The notes: generated from the letters alone by a model not told the origin. A DNA stretch of 64,000 nucleotides from Coraliomargarita sp965656715 (GCA_965656715.1 CBFHLR010000011.1:1-64000), one strand, 5' to 3'. Counted from the first letter of the stretch, positions 1 through 10,795 are shown. Numbers and translations are program-made.

Positions 1-1
1 C

Positions 2-778
2 GCGGCGCTCCTTACTTTGGCAGTCTTGGTGCTGACTGAGATTATTCCCAAAACCCTCGGTGCACGCTATACGCTGTTCTTTGCGCCTTTCGTTGCAGGC
101 GTGTTACCATTTCTTGAAAAGGTTCTGCGCCCAGTGGTGTATCTCTGCCAGTTGATTACCAAGTTGATTACCTTTGGGCGTGCAGAGACGCCGCCGAAGC
201 ACCGTGAAGAGTTACTTGCGATTGCGCGCCTTGGTGAAGAAGAAGGCACGATCAAAGCAGGGGAGAGTCGTATCGTGCGCAACATGCTCGGGCTGAACCA
301 GATTAACACCTCTGCGATCATGACGCCGCGCTCTGTGATCTTTATGCTGCCTGAGGCAACGACGCTGACTGAGTTTGTTGAGCATGCCGAAGAACATCCC
401 TTTTCGCGCATCCCAGTATATGCTGAGAATAGTGAGCAGGTGAATGGTTTCGTGCTGCGCTCAGATGTCTTGCAGGCTTGTCTGAAGCATCCGAATCAAA
501 CTCTGGCAGAGTTAAAACGCCCGATGGCATTTGTGCCGGATCTGATGAAGGTCGATGGACTCTTCCAGCACATGCTTAATGAGAAGCTGCAGATGGCGAT
601 GGTGCAGGACGAATTTGGGTCTACGATTGGTTTGGTCACGCTTGAAGATACGATGGAAACGCTCGTCGGTGTTGAAATAGTCGACGAGCATGATCAGGTC
701 GCTGACTTGCAGCAGCTTGCCCGGCAACTGTGGCGAAAACGCGCTGGTCAAATGGGGATTCAGACAGAGGACGACTAG
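2..778 (+). CDS. CNNM/CorC-type membrane protein with CBS pair (5' truncated)
   Basis: The reading frame is open to the left edge, so the N-terminus lies outside the window. What is visible is the end of a DUF21/CNNM transmembrane domain (first ~55 residues, hydrophobic, including TEIIPKTLG), a linker, and then two CBS-like modules (about residues 95-150 and 165-225, with RIPVYAEN and DEFGSTIGLVTLED). Family members (CorC/HlyC, YfjD, CNNM) are linked to divalent-cation, mainly Mg2+/Co2+, transport or sensing at the inner membrane, with the CBS pair binding nucleotide. The usual C-terminal CorC_HlyC domain is absent: the protein stops about 30 residues after the second CBS. The family call is firm; the ion specificity is not visible. 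Confidence 0.85.
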   Translation, partial: AALLTLAVLVLTEIIPKTLGARYTLFFAPFVAGVLPFLEKVLRPVVYLCQLITKLITFGRAETPPKHREELLAIARLGEEEGTIKAGESRIVRNMLGLNQINTSAIMTPRSVIFMLPEATTLTEFVEHAEEHPFSRIPVYAENSEQVNGFVLRSDVLQACLKHPNQTLAELKRPMAFVPDLMKVDGLFQHMLNEKLQMAMVQDEFGSTIGLVTLEDTMETLVGVEIVDEHDQVADLQQLARQLWRKRAGQMGIQTEDD

Positions 779-952
779 GGCTATTCGTTTTGTCTTCTTC
801 GCGGCGGAGTGTCGTTAAGTCTTGCTAATAAGTGGTCTAGCTTTGCTCAAAGCTTCGGCGGGACTCGACTTTTCGCTGGGGTAACGTAGAATAACGTGTG
901 TTGCGAGGCGCATGCGTCTCGTCATCGGTTAAACTCCAACCCATACCCCATC

Positions 953-1675
953 ATGATACAAAGAAACCAACCAAAGTGCTCAGGTTTTACCCTGATTGAA
1001 CTGCTGACTGTGATTGCCATTATTGGTATCCTTGCCGCCCTGTTAATTCCTGCCGGGCAAATGGTGCTCACCAAAGCCGCACAAATACGTTCGTCCGCCA
1101 GTCTACAGCAGATCGCTGTTTCCTATGCCACCTTTGCCAATACTGGGACGCGCGAGCGAGCTATTAACCAGGGTGCTTGGTCGGAGCAGAGTAATCGGAG
1201 TGCCAGTAACATGAAGGAGTGGGCTAAAGTGCTCGCCTATCACGTGGAGCTCACGGATGCTCGCCTCTGGTTCATCAATGCGGATGAAGACGTCGCCAAC
1301 TACTCGGGTGCGTTACCCCGTGCGATCGGTATTAAAGAAGGAAAGTCCTTCTCTGAATATCCAGAGTGGGCACAAATCGGCGACGAGGTGATCAGCTACT
1401 CCGGTGTGGTGAATATGAGTGTGAACGCACCGAGTTCGACCACGCCACTTCTCTGGACCAAGGGCTTGAGTAGTGATGGTTACTGGTCCGATACTTCGCC
1501 ATGGCAGGGCAAGGGTGGCCACATTGCGTTCATGGACGGTCATGTGGAATACTTCCCGAATCTGGCCGAAGATGAATACAAGATGACGCCTGGCAGTGCC
1601 TCTGGTGTGAAGGAAATGACCTCCGATATCGCGGTGGCGATCAAGACGACTTCTAAGTCATCGATTCTCGAGTAG
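953..1675 (+). CDS. Type II secretion pseudopilin-like protein with DG motif
   Basis: The 240-residue protein begins with a prepilin leader, cleavage expected after Gly11 in the motif GFTLIELLTVIAIIGILAA, with the conserved Glu at position 5 of the mature chain. The hydrophobic helix is followed by a globular domain that ends in HIAFMDGHVEYF (about residues 190-201), the H-(x)n-DG signature common in Planctomycetes and Verrucomicrobia. Such proteins are abundant in these phyla and presumably reach the cell envelope through a type II secretion or pilus system; individual functions are unknown. I chose the ATG at 953 because it puts the leader at normal length; an in-frame start at 896 would add 19 unlikely residues. 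No other secretion gene is adjacent. Confidence 0.85.
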   Translation: MIQRNQPKCSGFTLIELLTVIAIIGILAALLIPAGQMVLTKAAQIRSSASLQQIAVSYATFANTGTRERAINQGAWSEQSNRSASNMKEWAKVLAYHVELTDARLWFINADEDVANYSGALPRAIGIKEGKSFSEYPEWAQIGDEVISYSGVVNMSVNAPSSTTPLLWTKGLSSDGYWSDTSPWQGKGGHIAFMDGHVEYFPNLAEDEYKMTPGSASGVKEMTSDIAVAIKTTSKSSILE

Positions 1676-1696
1676 TCAGTGACTTGATCGAGTTGA

Positions 1697-1733
1697 TAAA
1701 AAAAGGCGGCCTCGTTTGGGGCCGCCTTTTGAT
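1697..1733. terminator. Bidirectional rho-independent terminator
   Basis: A perfect 11-bp stem (1701-1711 with 1720-1730) flanked by A and T runs lies between the convergent pseudopilin-like gene and lpdA. It can serve both strands. Confidence 0.9.
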
Positions 1734-1754
1734 TTTGGTAAATTGACTGTTGCC

Positions 1755-3164
1755 TTACGCGCTGTGGATGGCGTTGCCGTCGACGGCAAGCGCAGCTTCC
1801 TTCATCGCCTCACTCATGGTTGGGTGGGCGTGGATGGTGCGACCAAGGTCTTCAGCGCTGCCGCCGTATTCCATGTGGCTGACTGCATTCGCGATGAGCT
1901 CGGATGCGCCCTTGCCGATGACCTGAACGCCGAGGAGACGGTCAGTTTCCTTGTCGGCGATGACTTTGACGAAACCATCCGTGCCGTCAGATGCGATGGC
2001 GCGACCGTTGGCAGCAAAGTTGAACTTGCCGGTCTTGATTGCGATGCCTTGCTCCTTGGCTTGTGCCTCGGTGATGCCGACACTTGCAATTTCCGGCTCG
2101 GTGTAGATCACATTCGGGATCACGTCGTAGTTAACGTGGCCGGCTTGGCCAGCGATCTGCTCGACACATGCAACACCTTCTTCCTCGGCCTTGTGGGCGA
2201 GCATTGGGCCAGCGATGACATCGCCGATCGCGTAGACGCCCGGTGCTGAAGTCTTGAAGTGTGCGTCGACTGGGATGCGACCCTTCTCGTCGGTTTCGAT
2301 GCCGACAGCCTTGAGTCCTAGGCCCTCAGTGTTTGGCTTACGGCCTACGGCGACCAGAACCTTATCGGCTTCGATTTCGAGTGCTTCGCCCTTCTTGTCT
2401 TCGGCAGTGAGGTAGGTCTTGCCTGCCTCCTTCTTGAGGCCGGTGACCTTAGTGCTAAGGTGGAAATTGAGGCCTTGCTTTTTGAACAGGCGCTCAGCCA
2501 TCTTCGACACATCCTTGTCGTAGGCGGCTGCAACAGCAGGCAGGAATTCAACCACAGTGACTTCGGAACCAAGGCGTGCCCAGACGGAGCCGAGCTCGAG
2601 GCCGATTGCGCCAGCGCCGACGACTGCGAGCTTTTCTGGCACTTTGTCGAAGGCAATTGCTTCGGTGCTGCTGACCACGGTTTCGCCATCCTGTGGAAGG
2701 AATGGAAGGTCGATGACGGAGGAGCCGGTTGCGATCACAATCTGTTTTGCTGCGATCAGGGCATCTTCTTTGCCGCCACTGACACGGACCTTGCCCTCAC
2801 CATCCAGTGAGCCGAGGCCATTGAAGACTTCGATCTTGTTGGACTTCATTAGGTGGGCGACACCGCCGCAGAGTTGCTCTACGGTCTTGTCCTTCTTGGC
2901 CATCAGTTTCTCGATGCTGATCGAGAGGTTGGTCAGATCGATGCCATGATCGGCTGCGCCGTGCCCGGCGAAGTGGAACATCTCGGTGGAGTGGAGGAGC
3001 GCCTTACTTGGAATACAGCCTACGTTGAGGCAGGTGCCGCCCAGTGTTGGGTTCTTTTCCACGATCGCAGTCTTGAAGCCGAGCTGTGCGCTGCGGATGG
3101 CTGCCACGTAGCCGCCAGGGCCAGAGCCAATGACGACGAGATCAAATTGTTGTGTTTCAGACAT
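1755..3164 (-). CDS. lpdA: Dihydrolipoamide dehydrogenase (E3)
   Basis: The 469-residue flavoprotein reoxidises dihydrolipoamide on the E2 component with NAD+. Visible are the FAD-binding GSGPGG near residue 13, the redox-active disulfide C45/C50 in GGTCLNVGCIPSK, a second nucleotide-binding fold with VGAGAIGLELG, and the C-terminal catalytic pair H447/E452 in HAHPTMSEAM. Length is typical. It is the last gene of the minus-strand order sucA-sucB-lpdA, so it most likely serves the 2-oxoglutarate dehydrogenase complex; it may also be shared with other 2-oxo acid complexes or the glycine cleavage system, none of which is seen here. Its leader holds an unusual octamer array (3169-3256). Confidence 0.97.
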   Translation of the reverse strand: MSETQQFDLVVIGSGPGGYVAAIRSAQLGFKTAIVEKNPTLGGTCLNVGCIPSKALLHSTEMFHFAGHGAADHGIDLTNLSISIEKLMAKKDKTVEQLCGGVAHLMKSNKIEVFNGLGSLDGEGKVRVSGGKEDALIAAKQIVIATGSSVIDLPFLPQDGETVVSSTEAIAFDKVPEKLAVVGAGAIGLELGSVWARLGSEVTVVEFLPAVAAAYDKDVSKMAERLFKKQGLNFHLSTKVTGLKKEAGKTYLTAEDKKGEALEIEADKVLVAVGRKPNTEGLGLKAVGIETDEKGRIPVDAHFKTSAPGVYAIGDVIAGPMLAHKAEEEGVACVEQIAGQAGHVNYDVIPNVIYTEPEIASVGITEAQAKEQGIAIKTGKFNFAANGRAIASDGTDGFVKVIADKETDRLLGVQVIGKGASELIANAVSHMEYGGSAEDLGRTIHAHPTMSEAMKEAALAVDGNAIHSA

Positions 3165-3168
3165 TTTT

Positions 3169-3256
3169 TGTGAGTGAGAGGGTTGGAATGTGAGAACGTG
3201 GGAAGGTAGCTAGTTTAAGACATTCATACCTTCACACTTTCATACTTTTGCACTCC
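3169..3256. repeat. Inverted pair of degenerate octamer arrays with GCTAGTTT border
   Basis: On the plus strand the left half reads as octamers of the type GAATGTGA, GAACGTGG, GAAGGTAG. The right half reads as inverted-type octamers TTCATACC, TTCACACT, TTCATACT, TTTGCACT. The two are separated by GCTAGTTT at 3209-3216. It fills the gap between sucB and lpdA and ends about 5 bases before the lpdA start codon. Confidence 0.75.
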
Positions 3257-3269
3257 GTTTGTTGTTGGG

Positions 3270-4502
<1,233 letters not shown>

Positions 4503-4503
4503 T

Positions 4504-4530
4504 TTAGATGTGAAAGGGTGTGAAGGTTGT
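4504..4530. repeat. Short degenerate CTTTCAC/CTTCAC tract before sucB
   Basis: On the minus strand the 5' leader of sucB contains CCTTCACACCCTTTCACATC, two loose copies of a CTTTCAC-like unit just before the start codon. It resembles the clearer arrays at 3169-3256 and 22380-22795, but two copies alone would not be convincing. Confidence 0.4.
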
Positions 4531-4540
4531 GGTGTAGTGA

Positions 4541-7279
4541 TTACTTGGATACGCCGAATGCACGCTCGATGAGCTTTTGCTGCTCGCGCTTGTGCTTGGC
4601 TAGCGAGCCCACTGCCGGGCTGGCAGATGCCTTGCGTCCTGCGAAGCGTGGCATTTTTTCAAGCACCTCAAGCAGACGTGGCATGATGAAGTTCCAGGAG
4701 CCCATATTCTTAGGTTCTTCTTGGCACCAGACGATCTCGGCATCCTTTGGATACTTGTTCACTGTCTTCTTGAGCAGTTCGGTGTTCAGCGGGTAGAGCT
4801 GTTCGACGCGAACGATCGAAGCGTTCTTGATCTTGTGCTGGTCGCGGAAGGCCTTTAGGTCGTAGTAGATCTTACCAGAGCACAGGATGACGCGCTCGGC
4901 GTTCTTCTTGGTGATCTTGTCGTCGTCGAGGATGGACCAGAAGTCGTTTTCGGTGAAGTCGGCTACCTTGGAGACACAGTCTTTGTGGCGGAGCAGGCTC
5001 TTCGGCGACATGATGATCAGCGGCTTCTTGAACTCGCGCTTCATTTGGCGACGGAGCACGTGGAAGAGCTGAGCGGGAGTGGTTAAATTACAGACCTGAA
5101 TGTTGTCTTCGGCACAGGCTTGTAGGAAGCGTTCTAGGCGTGCGGAGGAGTGCTCCGGGCCTTGGCCTTCGTAGCCGTGTGGTAGCAGCATGGTAATGCC
5201 GGAGAGGCGACCCCACTTAGACTCCGAGCTGGTGATGAATTGGTCGATGATGACCTGCGCACCGTTGACGAAATCACCGAACTGCGCTTCCCAGATGCAA
5301 AGCATTTGTGGGTAGTCGAGCGAGTAACCGTAGTCGAAGCCCAGAACCGCTGCTTCGGAGAGCAGTGAGTTGTGCACGCAGAACTGCGCTTGATCTTCGC
5401 TGAGGTCGAGCAGGTTGCAGTAGCGCTCGCGTGTTTCGCTATCGTAGACTACCGCGTGGCGGTGACTGAAGGTGCCGCGCTTGGAGTCCTGGCCACTGAT
5501 ACGGACGGGTGTGCCATCCATCAGCAGGGTGCCGAAGGCGAGTGCTTCGCCCATGCCCCAGTCGATGCCGGTGTCTTCTTCGAAAGCCTTGAGCTTACCC
5601 TTCATTTGGCGAAGGATCTTGCGGTTCACATTGAAGCCTTCCGGAAACTCGGTGTGCTTCTTAACAATGTGGTGTAGTTGCTCCTTGGATACGCGCGTGT
5701 TGAAGCCCTTGAAGTTGTAAGCGGGCTGCTGCATCGCATTGGATCCCTCGAATGGGTCGCTTTTAACGTTTTCCTCGGCTTTGACCTTCTCGAAGGCTGC
5801 CTCGAGACGATTTAGGTAAGCGCTTTCGAGCTCCTTGATTTCGTCTGCTGTGAATTCTCCGCTGTTCACGAGGCGTTCGGCCAGTGCGCTGCCGACCGGC
5901 TTCATGCTAGAGATCTTCTTGTAAAGGACCGGCTGAGTGAAGGCGGGTTCGTCGGACTCATTGTGACCGTGCTTGCGCCAGCAATACATATCGATCACGA
6001 CGTCGCAACCGAAGGTTTGACGGTAGTCGAAGGCAGCTTCCATCGCAGCGATGACTGCGAGCGGGTCGTTGCCGTTGACGTGGAAAATGGGTGCTTCGAC
6101 GATTTTGGCGACGTCGGTGCAGTAACGGCTGGAGCGTGCGTCCTCCGGGCTGGTGGTGAAACCAATCTGGTTATTGACCACGATGTGAATCGTGCCGCCG
6201 GTGCGGTAGCCTTGAAGTTGAGAGAAGTTGAATACCTCTGAGACGATGCCTTGACCTGCAATCGCGGCGTCACCGTGAATCAAAATTGGCAGCACACGCT
6301 TGCGCTCGGTATCGCCGATGATGCGCTGGCGGGCACGTGCCTTACCTTCGACGACTGGGTCGACGGCTTCCAAGTGACTTGGATTGGCGGCGAGACGGAT
6401 TTCGACTTCGTGGCCGTCGTGTGTGGTGCGCTTGGTTTCAAACCCGAGGTGATACTTTACGTCGCCATCACCGTAAATGGTGTCGGGCACGTAGTTTTCG
6501 GAGAATTCGCGTAGGATGTAGTCGAAGGACTTACCGAGGAAGTTGGCGAGCACGTTGAGGCGCCCACGGTGAGCCATGCCCATGACGATCTCGTCGACCT
6601 TGTTTTTGCCGCAACGTTCGAAGACGCTTTCAAGGCAAGCAATCAGGGTCTCGCCACCTTCTAGGGAGAAACGCTTTTGACCGACATAGCGAGTCTGTAG
6701 GAAATTTTCGAAGGCCTCGGCTTCGAGCATGGTGCGCACGATGCGAGTCTTCTCCTCCTTAGTGAAGCGAGGGATGAAGCACTCTGGTTCGATGCGGGCT
6801 TGAATCCAGCGGCGTTTCGGCGTTTCCTGAATGTGTATATATTCTGCGCCGATGGTGTGGCAGTAAGTCTTTTCGAGGCGCTCAATGAGCTCGCCAAGTG
6901 GCATCTCGACACCACCGAGGTAATTACCGGTGTGGAAGACCTTCTTCAGGTCCGCCTCAGTAAAGCCTAGGCGCTCTAGGGTCAGGCGCGGGTTGACCGG
7001 CTTCTCGATGTTGAGCGGGTTGAACTGTGCGATGGTGTGACCAATCGAGCGGTATGCGTAGATCAGGCCAATGGCACGTGCCTGTTTGGTCGCATCGCTG
7101 TCAGCTCGGGAGGGGGCAACATCACTGATGCCTCCGGTGCTATCGGACTGTGCGAGGGAGAAGCCTTCAAAGAAGGCTCGCCATTCGGGGTCCAAGTTAG
7201 ATGGCTGTGTGAGCCAGATTTCGTAGTTCTCGTCGATTAGATCGGCGTTCCAACGACTCGCGATGCTAGAGTGGTTCAT
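4541..7279 (-). CDS. sucA: 2-oxoglutarate dehydrogenase E1 component
   Basis: The 912-residue thiamine-diphosphate enzyme decarboxylates 2-oxoglutarate in the TCA cycle and succinylates the E2 lipoyl group. The N-terminal E1 segment is present (NLDPEWRAFFEGF near residue 28), followed by the ThDP/Mg2+ region with HGDAAIAGQGIVSE and NNQIGFTTSP, and a C-terminal transketolase-like domain with LLPHGYEGQGPEHSSAR. Length is close to the usual ~930. First gene of a minus-strand unit with sucB and lpdA. The 185-nt region upstream, shared with a divergent small gene, should hold its promoter. Confidence 0.97.
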   Translation of the reverse strand: MNHSSIASRWNADLIDENYEIWLTQPSNLDPEWRAFFEGFSLAQSDSTGGISDVAPSRADSDATKQARAIGLIYAYRSIGHTIAQFNPLNIEKPVNPRLTLERLGFTEADLKKVFHTGNYLGGVEMPLGELIERLEKTYCHTIGAEYIHIQETPKRRWIQARIEPECFIPRFTKEEKTRIVRTMLEAEAFENFLQTRYVGQKRFSLEGGETLIACLESVFERCGKNKVDEIVMGMAHRGRLNVLANFLGKSFDYILREFSENYVPDTIYGDGDVKYHLGFETKRTTHDGHEVEIRLAANPSHLEAVDPVVEGKARARQRIIGDTERKRVLPILIHGDAAIAGQGIVSEVFNFSQLQGYRTGGTIHIVVNNQIGFTTSPEDARSSRYCTDVAKIVEAPIFHVNGNDPLAVIAAMEAAFDYRQTFGCDVVIDMYCWRKHGHNESDEPAFTQPVLYKKISSMKPVGSALAERLVNSGEFTADEIKELESAYLNRLEAAFEKVKAEENVKSDPFEGSNAMQQPAYNFKGFNTRVSKEQLHHIVKKHTEFPEGFNVNRKILRQMKGKLKAFEEDTGIDWGMGEALAFGTLLMDGTPVRISGQDSKRGTFSHRHAVVYDSETRERYCNLLDLSEDQAQFCVHNSLLSEAAVLGFDYGYSLDYPQMLCIWEAQFGDFVNGAQVIIDQFITSSESKWGRLSGITMLLPHGYEGQGPEHSSARLERFLQACAEDNIQVCNLTTPAQLFHVLRRQMKREFKKPLIIMSPKSLLRHKDCVSKVADFTENDFWSILDDDKITKKNAERVILCSGKIYYDLKAFRDQHKIKNASIVRVEQLYPLNTELLKKTVNKYPKDAEIVWCQEEPKNMGSWNFIMPRLLEVLEKMPRFAGRKASASPAVGSLAKHKREQQKLIERAFGVSK

Positions 7280-7464
7280 GTCTGGAGGGTGTGTAGCAAA
7301 GTCGCGAAGCTAGGCTCTTGTTATTAGAAATACAAATATACACTGGCTTGGTATTAGGGTTATTCGATCTTCTTATGCTGTGACGTTATTGCGCGACGGA
7401 ATGAATCTTGACGTCAAGGTATAAGGTGCTTGTGTTTTTTGCTTAAGTCCTGATTGGTAGGGGG

Positions 7465-7677
7465 ATGGATGTTGAATTGCTACGCTTGGACCTGGAGCGA
7501 ATTACTCAAAAACGTGCATTGTCGGATGGGGAATCTCTTGTGAATGTGTTGCAACGTTTGGACGAGCTTGCGCGAACTCCGAACATTCCGGACCGTCTGG
7601 AACACTATTTGAGTAAGCGTAGTTACGAGAAAGCTTTAGCTTGGCTGGATGATCCTGAGCAGCCTCACCGTATGTAG
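7465..7677 (+). CDS. Small conserved-looking hypothetical protein
   Basis: Seventy residues, charged, predicted mostly helical, without signal peptide or membrane segment. I do not recognise the family. Support for a real gene: an ATG preceded at good distance by the purine-rich GGGGGATGG, a normal amino-acid mix, and position in a gap between divergent sucA and convergent comEC where no other frame is attractive. A perfect palindrome TTGACGTCAA (7408-7417) lies about 50 nt upstream and might be an operator. No function can be inferred. Confidence 0.6.
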   Translation: MDVELLRLDLERITQKRALSDGESLVNVLQRLDELARTPNIPDRLEHYLSKRSYEKALAWLDDPEQPHRM

Positions 7678-7708
7678 GTGGGTTCGTTTTTCTAAGCAGA
7701 GCAGTTAT

Positions 7709-9364
7709 CTAAATAGTAGAGGTGCTATAGCCTAGGGCGACAGCTGTGAGTAGAATGATCGGAGCGGCGATGAAATACCAGAGGTGTCTTTGTTTGGAGT
7801 GGAGATGATGTGCGAATAGAAGAGCGAAGAAGAGGCTGAGGGCGATGTAGCTGATTGAGATAGGAAAGCCTTTGCTTGGTAGTATCGCTCCGGGGATATG
7901 TGTCCAAAGGATGACCAGTGTGTCCATTGCTGAGATAAGCAGCCACGCAGAGTGGTTGATAAAGCCACATAGCCAAGGCGTGTAGAAGAGGGCGGCAGCC
8001 AGGGCAATGACACCGCCGCTAATGACGAGTGCGGCCAGGTTGACTAGTAGCATGTTGAGTGCGATGGCGCCTGGGGCGATAAACTCGAATAGGCCTGCGC
8101 TGAGGGGCGTGCTGGCAAGCCACGCAGAGAAGCTGATCGCAAACACTAGAGCGAGCTTGTCGAGTGACCAGTGGATTGCACGTTGCAGCTGGCTCCAATC
8201 GTTTTGCGGTAGCCAGCGATAGGGCTGCAGATGTTCATGTAGAATCTGATACAGCGGTAGGCCAAAGAGTAGAATGCTCAATACGACAGAGTAAGAGAGC
8301 TGAAAGCCGACGCTCCAGAGTTGTGCGGGCTGAATCAGTAGCACGAAGACCGCCGAAGCAACGAGGGCGGCAAAGGGAGAGCGTTGCCGTTGAAAGGCGA
8401 AGCTCGCCCAGAAGAACAGAGCCATCAGGAAGGCGCGCACCGCGGAGGGGGGAGCACCTGTAATTTCGACATACAAGTAGAGGAGTGGGAGTCCTATGAA
8501 CGGACTGAGTCTTCGAGGCACCCGAAGCAGAGCCAGGCCTTGTGCGATCACAGTAGCAACCACGCCGATATGTAGGCCACTAATGGCAAAGAAGTGCATG
8601 GTGCCTGTCATGCGGTAGCGTTCGCTTTGGTCTTTGTTGAGTGCTGCTTTACGGCCGAGCAGCATCGCCTGATAGACATTTGGTAGTTCGGACGCATCCG
8701 GTGCACCTAAGATCAGAAAGCCTTGGAAGCGTTCGTTCATGGTTTGGCAGAAATGGTCGAAGGCAGATGGCTGTTTGAGCACAGAGATCACGTCATTGCG
8801 ATCAAAGCGGTAATGCACGTCGATATCTTTGAGATAGGTCTGAAAGTTGCGTTCCTCAGCTGCGTCCTGTGTCGGCATAGGTGTCAGCACGCCCGTGGTG
8901 CGCAGCCACTGTCCGCGTTGTATGGCGAGTGAAGTTCCTTCGCTGGGCTTCAGTCTGAAGTAGATTGAGGCGCCGGCCTGCATTCGGCTCAGTTCTGGAG
9001 CCTCGCGAACTACTGCGATGCCACTAGTGCTGCCATGGCGACTCTTTGCTTGAAAGATGCGTTGCACGTCGAACACGAGCTCGGCTTCCCGCTCTGGTAG
9101 TTCTAGGGTCGAATCGTCTGGCGCTTGCGGCAGGCGAACCATGCCATAGGCCCAGAATGCGAGGGTGGCTGCGCCAAGGAAGCTGAGTGCCCATTGCCAC
9201 GGGATTTGGTGCTTCTGCAAGGAAAGGGTGCCGAGAACAAAAGCGCCAGAAATGAGTAGTCCGATTTGGGGCTGCCAGACTTGTCCAAGCAGGAGCCCCG
9301 AAAGCATGCCGACAAGCAGATAGAGCAAGGGGGCCCGGACGTTGGTTGGTCTCTGCTGGTGCAT
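7709..9364 (-). CDS. ComEC/Rec2-family membrane protein without beta-lactamase domain
   Basis: A 551-residue polytopic membrane protein. An N-terminal DUF4131-like part (membrane pair plus soluble domain to about 210) is followed by the Competence domain with the conserved HFFAISGLHIGVV (near 255) and GAPPSAVRAFLMA, and about eight more hydrophobic segments. In naturally competent bacteria ComEC forms the inner-membrane channel for incoming single-stranded DNA. Many full-length ComECs carry a C-terminal metallo-beta-lactamase domain; here the protein stops after the membrane part, a common shorter form. Divergent from rarA with a 78-nt gap. DNA uptake is the family role; competence of this organism is not shown. 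Confidence 0.85.
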   Translation of the reverse strand: MHQQRPTNVRAPLLYLLVGMLSGLLLGQVWQPQIGLLISGAFVLGTLSLQKHQIPWQWALSFLGAATLAFWAYGMVRLPQAPDDSTLELPEREAELVFDVQRIFQAKSRHGSTSGIAVVREAPELSRMQAGASIYFRLKPSEGTSLAIQRGQWLRTTGVLTPMPTQDAAEERNFQTYLKDIDVHYRFDRNDVISVLKQPSAFDHFCQTMNERFQGFLILGAPDASELPNVYQAMLLGRKAALNKDQSERYRMTGTMHFFAISGLHIGVVATVIAQGLALLRVPRRLSPFIGLPLLYLYVEITGAPPSAVRAFLMALFFWASFAFQRQRSPFAALVASAVFVLLIQPAQLWSVGFQLSYSVVLSILLFGLPLYQILHEHLQPYRWLPQNDWSQLQRAIHWSLDKLALVFAISFSAWLASTPLSAGLFEFIAPGAIALNMLLVNLAALVISGGVIALAAALFYTPWLCGFINHSAWLLISAMDTLVILWTHIPGAILPSKGFPISISYIALSLFFALLFAHHLHSKQRHLWYFIAAPIILLTAVALGYSTSTI

Positions 9365-9442
9365 CGTAATGTGACGTTAGCCTAGTGTTGCCAGATTGTT
9401 CGATCTTGCAAGGTGCAGGCATGCCTTTGATGCTGCAGCAAA

Positions 9443-10783
9443 ATGGCAGATGCGTCAGGACAGTCCGGTTTGTTTGATTCCGAGTCGAGTGGTGTGGAGG
9501 ATTCCGCACCGCGCCCGCTGGCTGTGCGCATGCGCCCCCGCGGGCTGTCAGAGGTCATCGGACAGGACCACATTGTGGGCGAGGACTGCCTGTTGCCGCG
9601 GCTGATTCAGGCTGATAATTTTGGCAGCCTTATTTTCTATGGTCCGCCAGGCTGCGGAAAGACCTCGCTCGCGGAAGTCATTGCAGCCGAAACAGAAAGT
9701 AAATTTGTGCGGATCAACGCAGTGCTCTCGAATGTGGCGGAACTGCGCGATATTCTTCGGCTTGCACGTTACGAGCGGGCGAAGCGCACCATTCTATTTA
9801 TCGACGAGATTCACCGTTTCAACAAGTCGCAGCAGGACCTGTTGTTGCCGGATGTTGAAGCGGGGAATATTCGTCTGATCGGCGCAACGACGCACAACCC
9901 AGGTTTCTATGTAAATGCACCGCTGCTCAGCCGGAGCCATTTGTTCCGTTTGGAGCCGGTGGCGATGGAGGCAGTCGCGACAGTTCTAGGTCGCGCCTTG
10001 GGCGATGCGGAGCGAGGGCTGGGCGGGCATCGCTGCACTGCAGACGATGCGGTGTTTACTGCGGTAGCCGATTTTTCCGGCGGGGATTTGCGACGTGCTT
10101 TGAATGCGCTTGAAACACTAGTGCTGAGTCAGCCGAATGGCTCACACATCGATGCCGATGCGGTCGAGGCTTTTGCAAAAGAGCGGCAGATTCGCTACGA
10201 CCGAGATGAAGACGAGCACTACGATCATGCGTCGGCGATGATTAAGAGCATCCGTGGCTCCGATCCGGATGCAGCGCTCTACTGGGCGTTTAAAATGCTC
10301 CAGGGCGGTGAAGACCCGCGCTTTATTGCGCGGCGCTTGGTGATTCTGGCGTCTGAGGATGTTGGCTTGGCCAATACACATGCGTTGACTGTCGCCGTGG
10401 CGGCCTTCGAGGCCTGCGAGCGCGTCGGGATGCCGGAGTGTGAATATAACCTGGCACATGCCATACTCTATTTGGCGACTTCGCCGAAGAGTAATTCAGT
10501 CACGAGGGCGATGGGCGCTGTGAAGCGTGCCTTACGTGAAGAGCCGGTTCAAGCGGTGCCACTGTGGTTGCGCGATGCGCATACTAAAACGAACAAGGCC
10601 CTCGGTTACGGGGATGGCTATCTTTACAGCCATGAATTTCCACAAGGTATTTCGGGGCAGGAATATATGCTGGCCCCACAGCAGTTCTATGAGCCGGGCA
10701 CGACTGGAGCGGAGGCTGCGACTGCGCAGCGCTTGGAACAGTTGAAAACACTCAAAGCGCAGATTCAGCAGGAGCAGGGCTAG
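9443..10783 (+). CDS. rarA: Replication-associated recombination protein A (RarA/MgsA)
   Basis: A 446-residue AAA+ ATPase related to clamp loaders, acting at stalled replication forks. Walker A GPPGCGKT is at residues 67-74, Walker B in TILFIDEIHRF, the sensor-like IGATTHNP follows, and the C-terminal tetramerisation region has ASAMIKSIRGSDPDAALYW and FPQGISGQEYM. Length is typical. The ATG at 9443 begins a short acidic N-terminus before PRPLAVRMRPRGLSEVIGQ, as in homologues. Transcribed away from comEC; a REP-like inverted pair follows its stop. Confidence 0.96.
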   Translation: MADASGQSGLFDSESSGVEDSAPRPLAVRMRPRGLSEVIGQDHIVGEDCLLPRLIQADNFGSLIFYGPPGCGKTSLAEVIAAETESKFVRINAVLSNVAELRDILRLARYERAKRTILFIDEIHRFNKSQQDLLLPDVEAGNIRLIGATTHNPGFYVNAPLLSRSHLFRLEPVAMEAVATVLGRALGDAERGLGGHRCTADDAVFTAVADFSGGDLRRALNALETLVLSQPNGSHIDADAVEAFAKERQIRYDRDEDEHYDHASAMIKSIRGSDPDAALYWAFKMLQGGEDPRFIARRLVILASEDVGLANTHALTVAVAAFEACERVGMPECEYNLAHAILYLATSPKSNSVTRAMGAVKRALREEPVQAVPLWLRDAHTKTNKALGYGDGYLYSHEFPQGISGQEYMLAPQQFYEPGTTGAEAATAQRLEQLKTLKAQIQQEQG

Positions 10784-10795
10784 GGGGATTGATTC

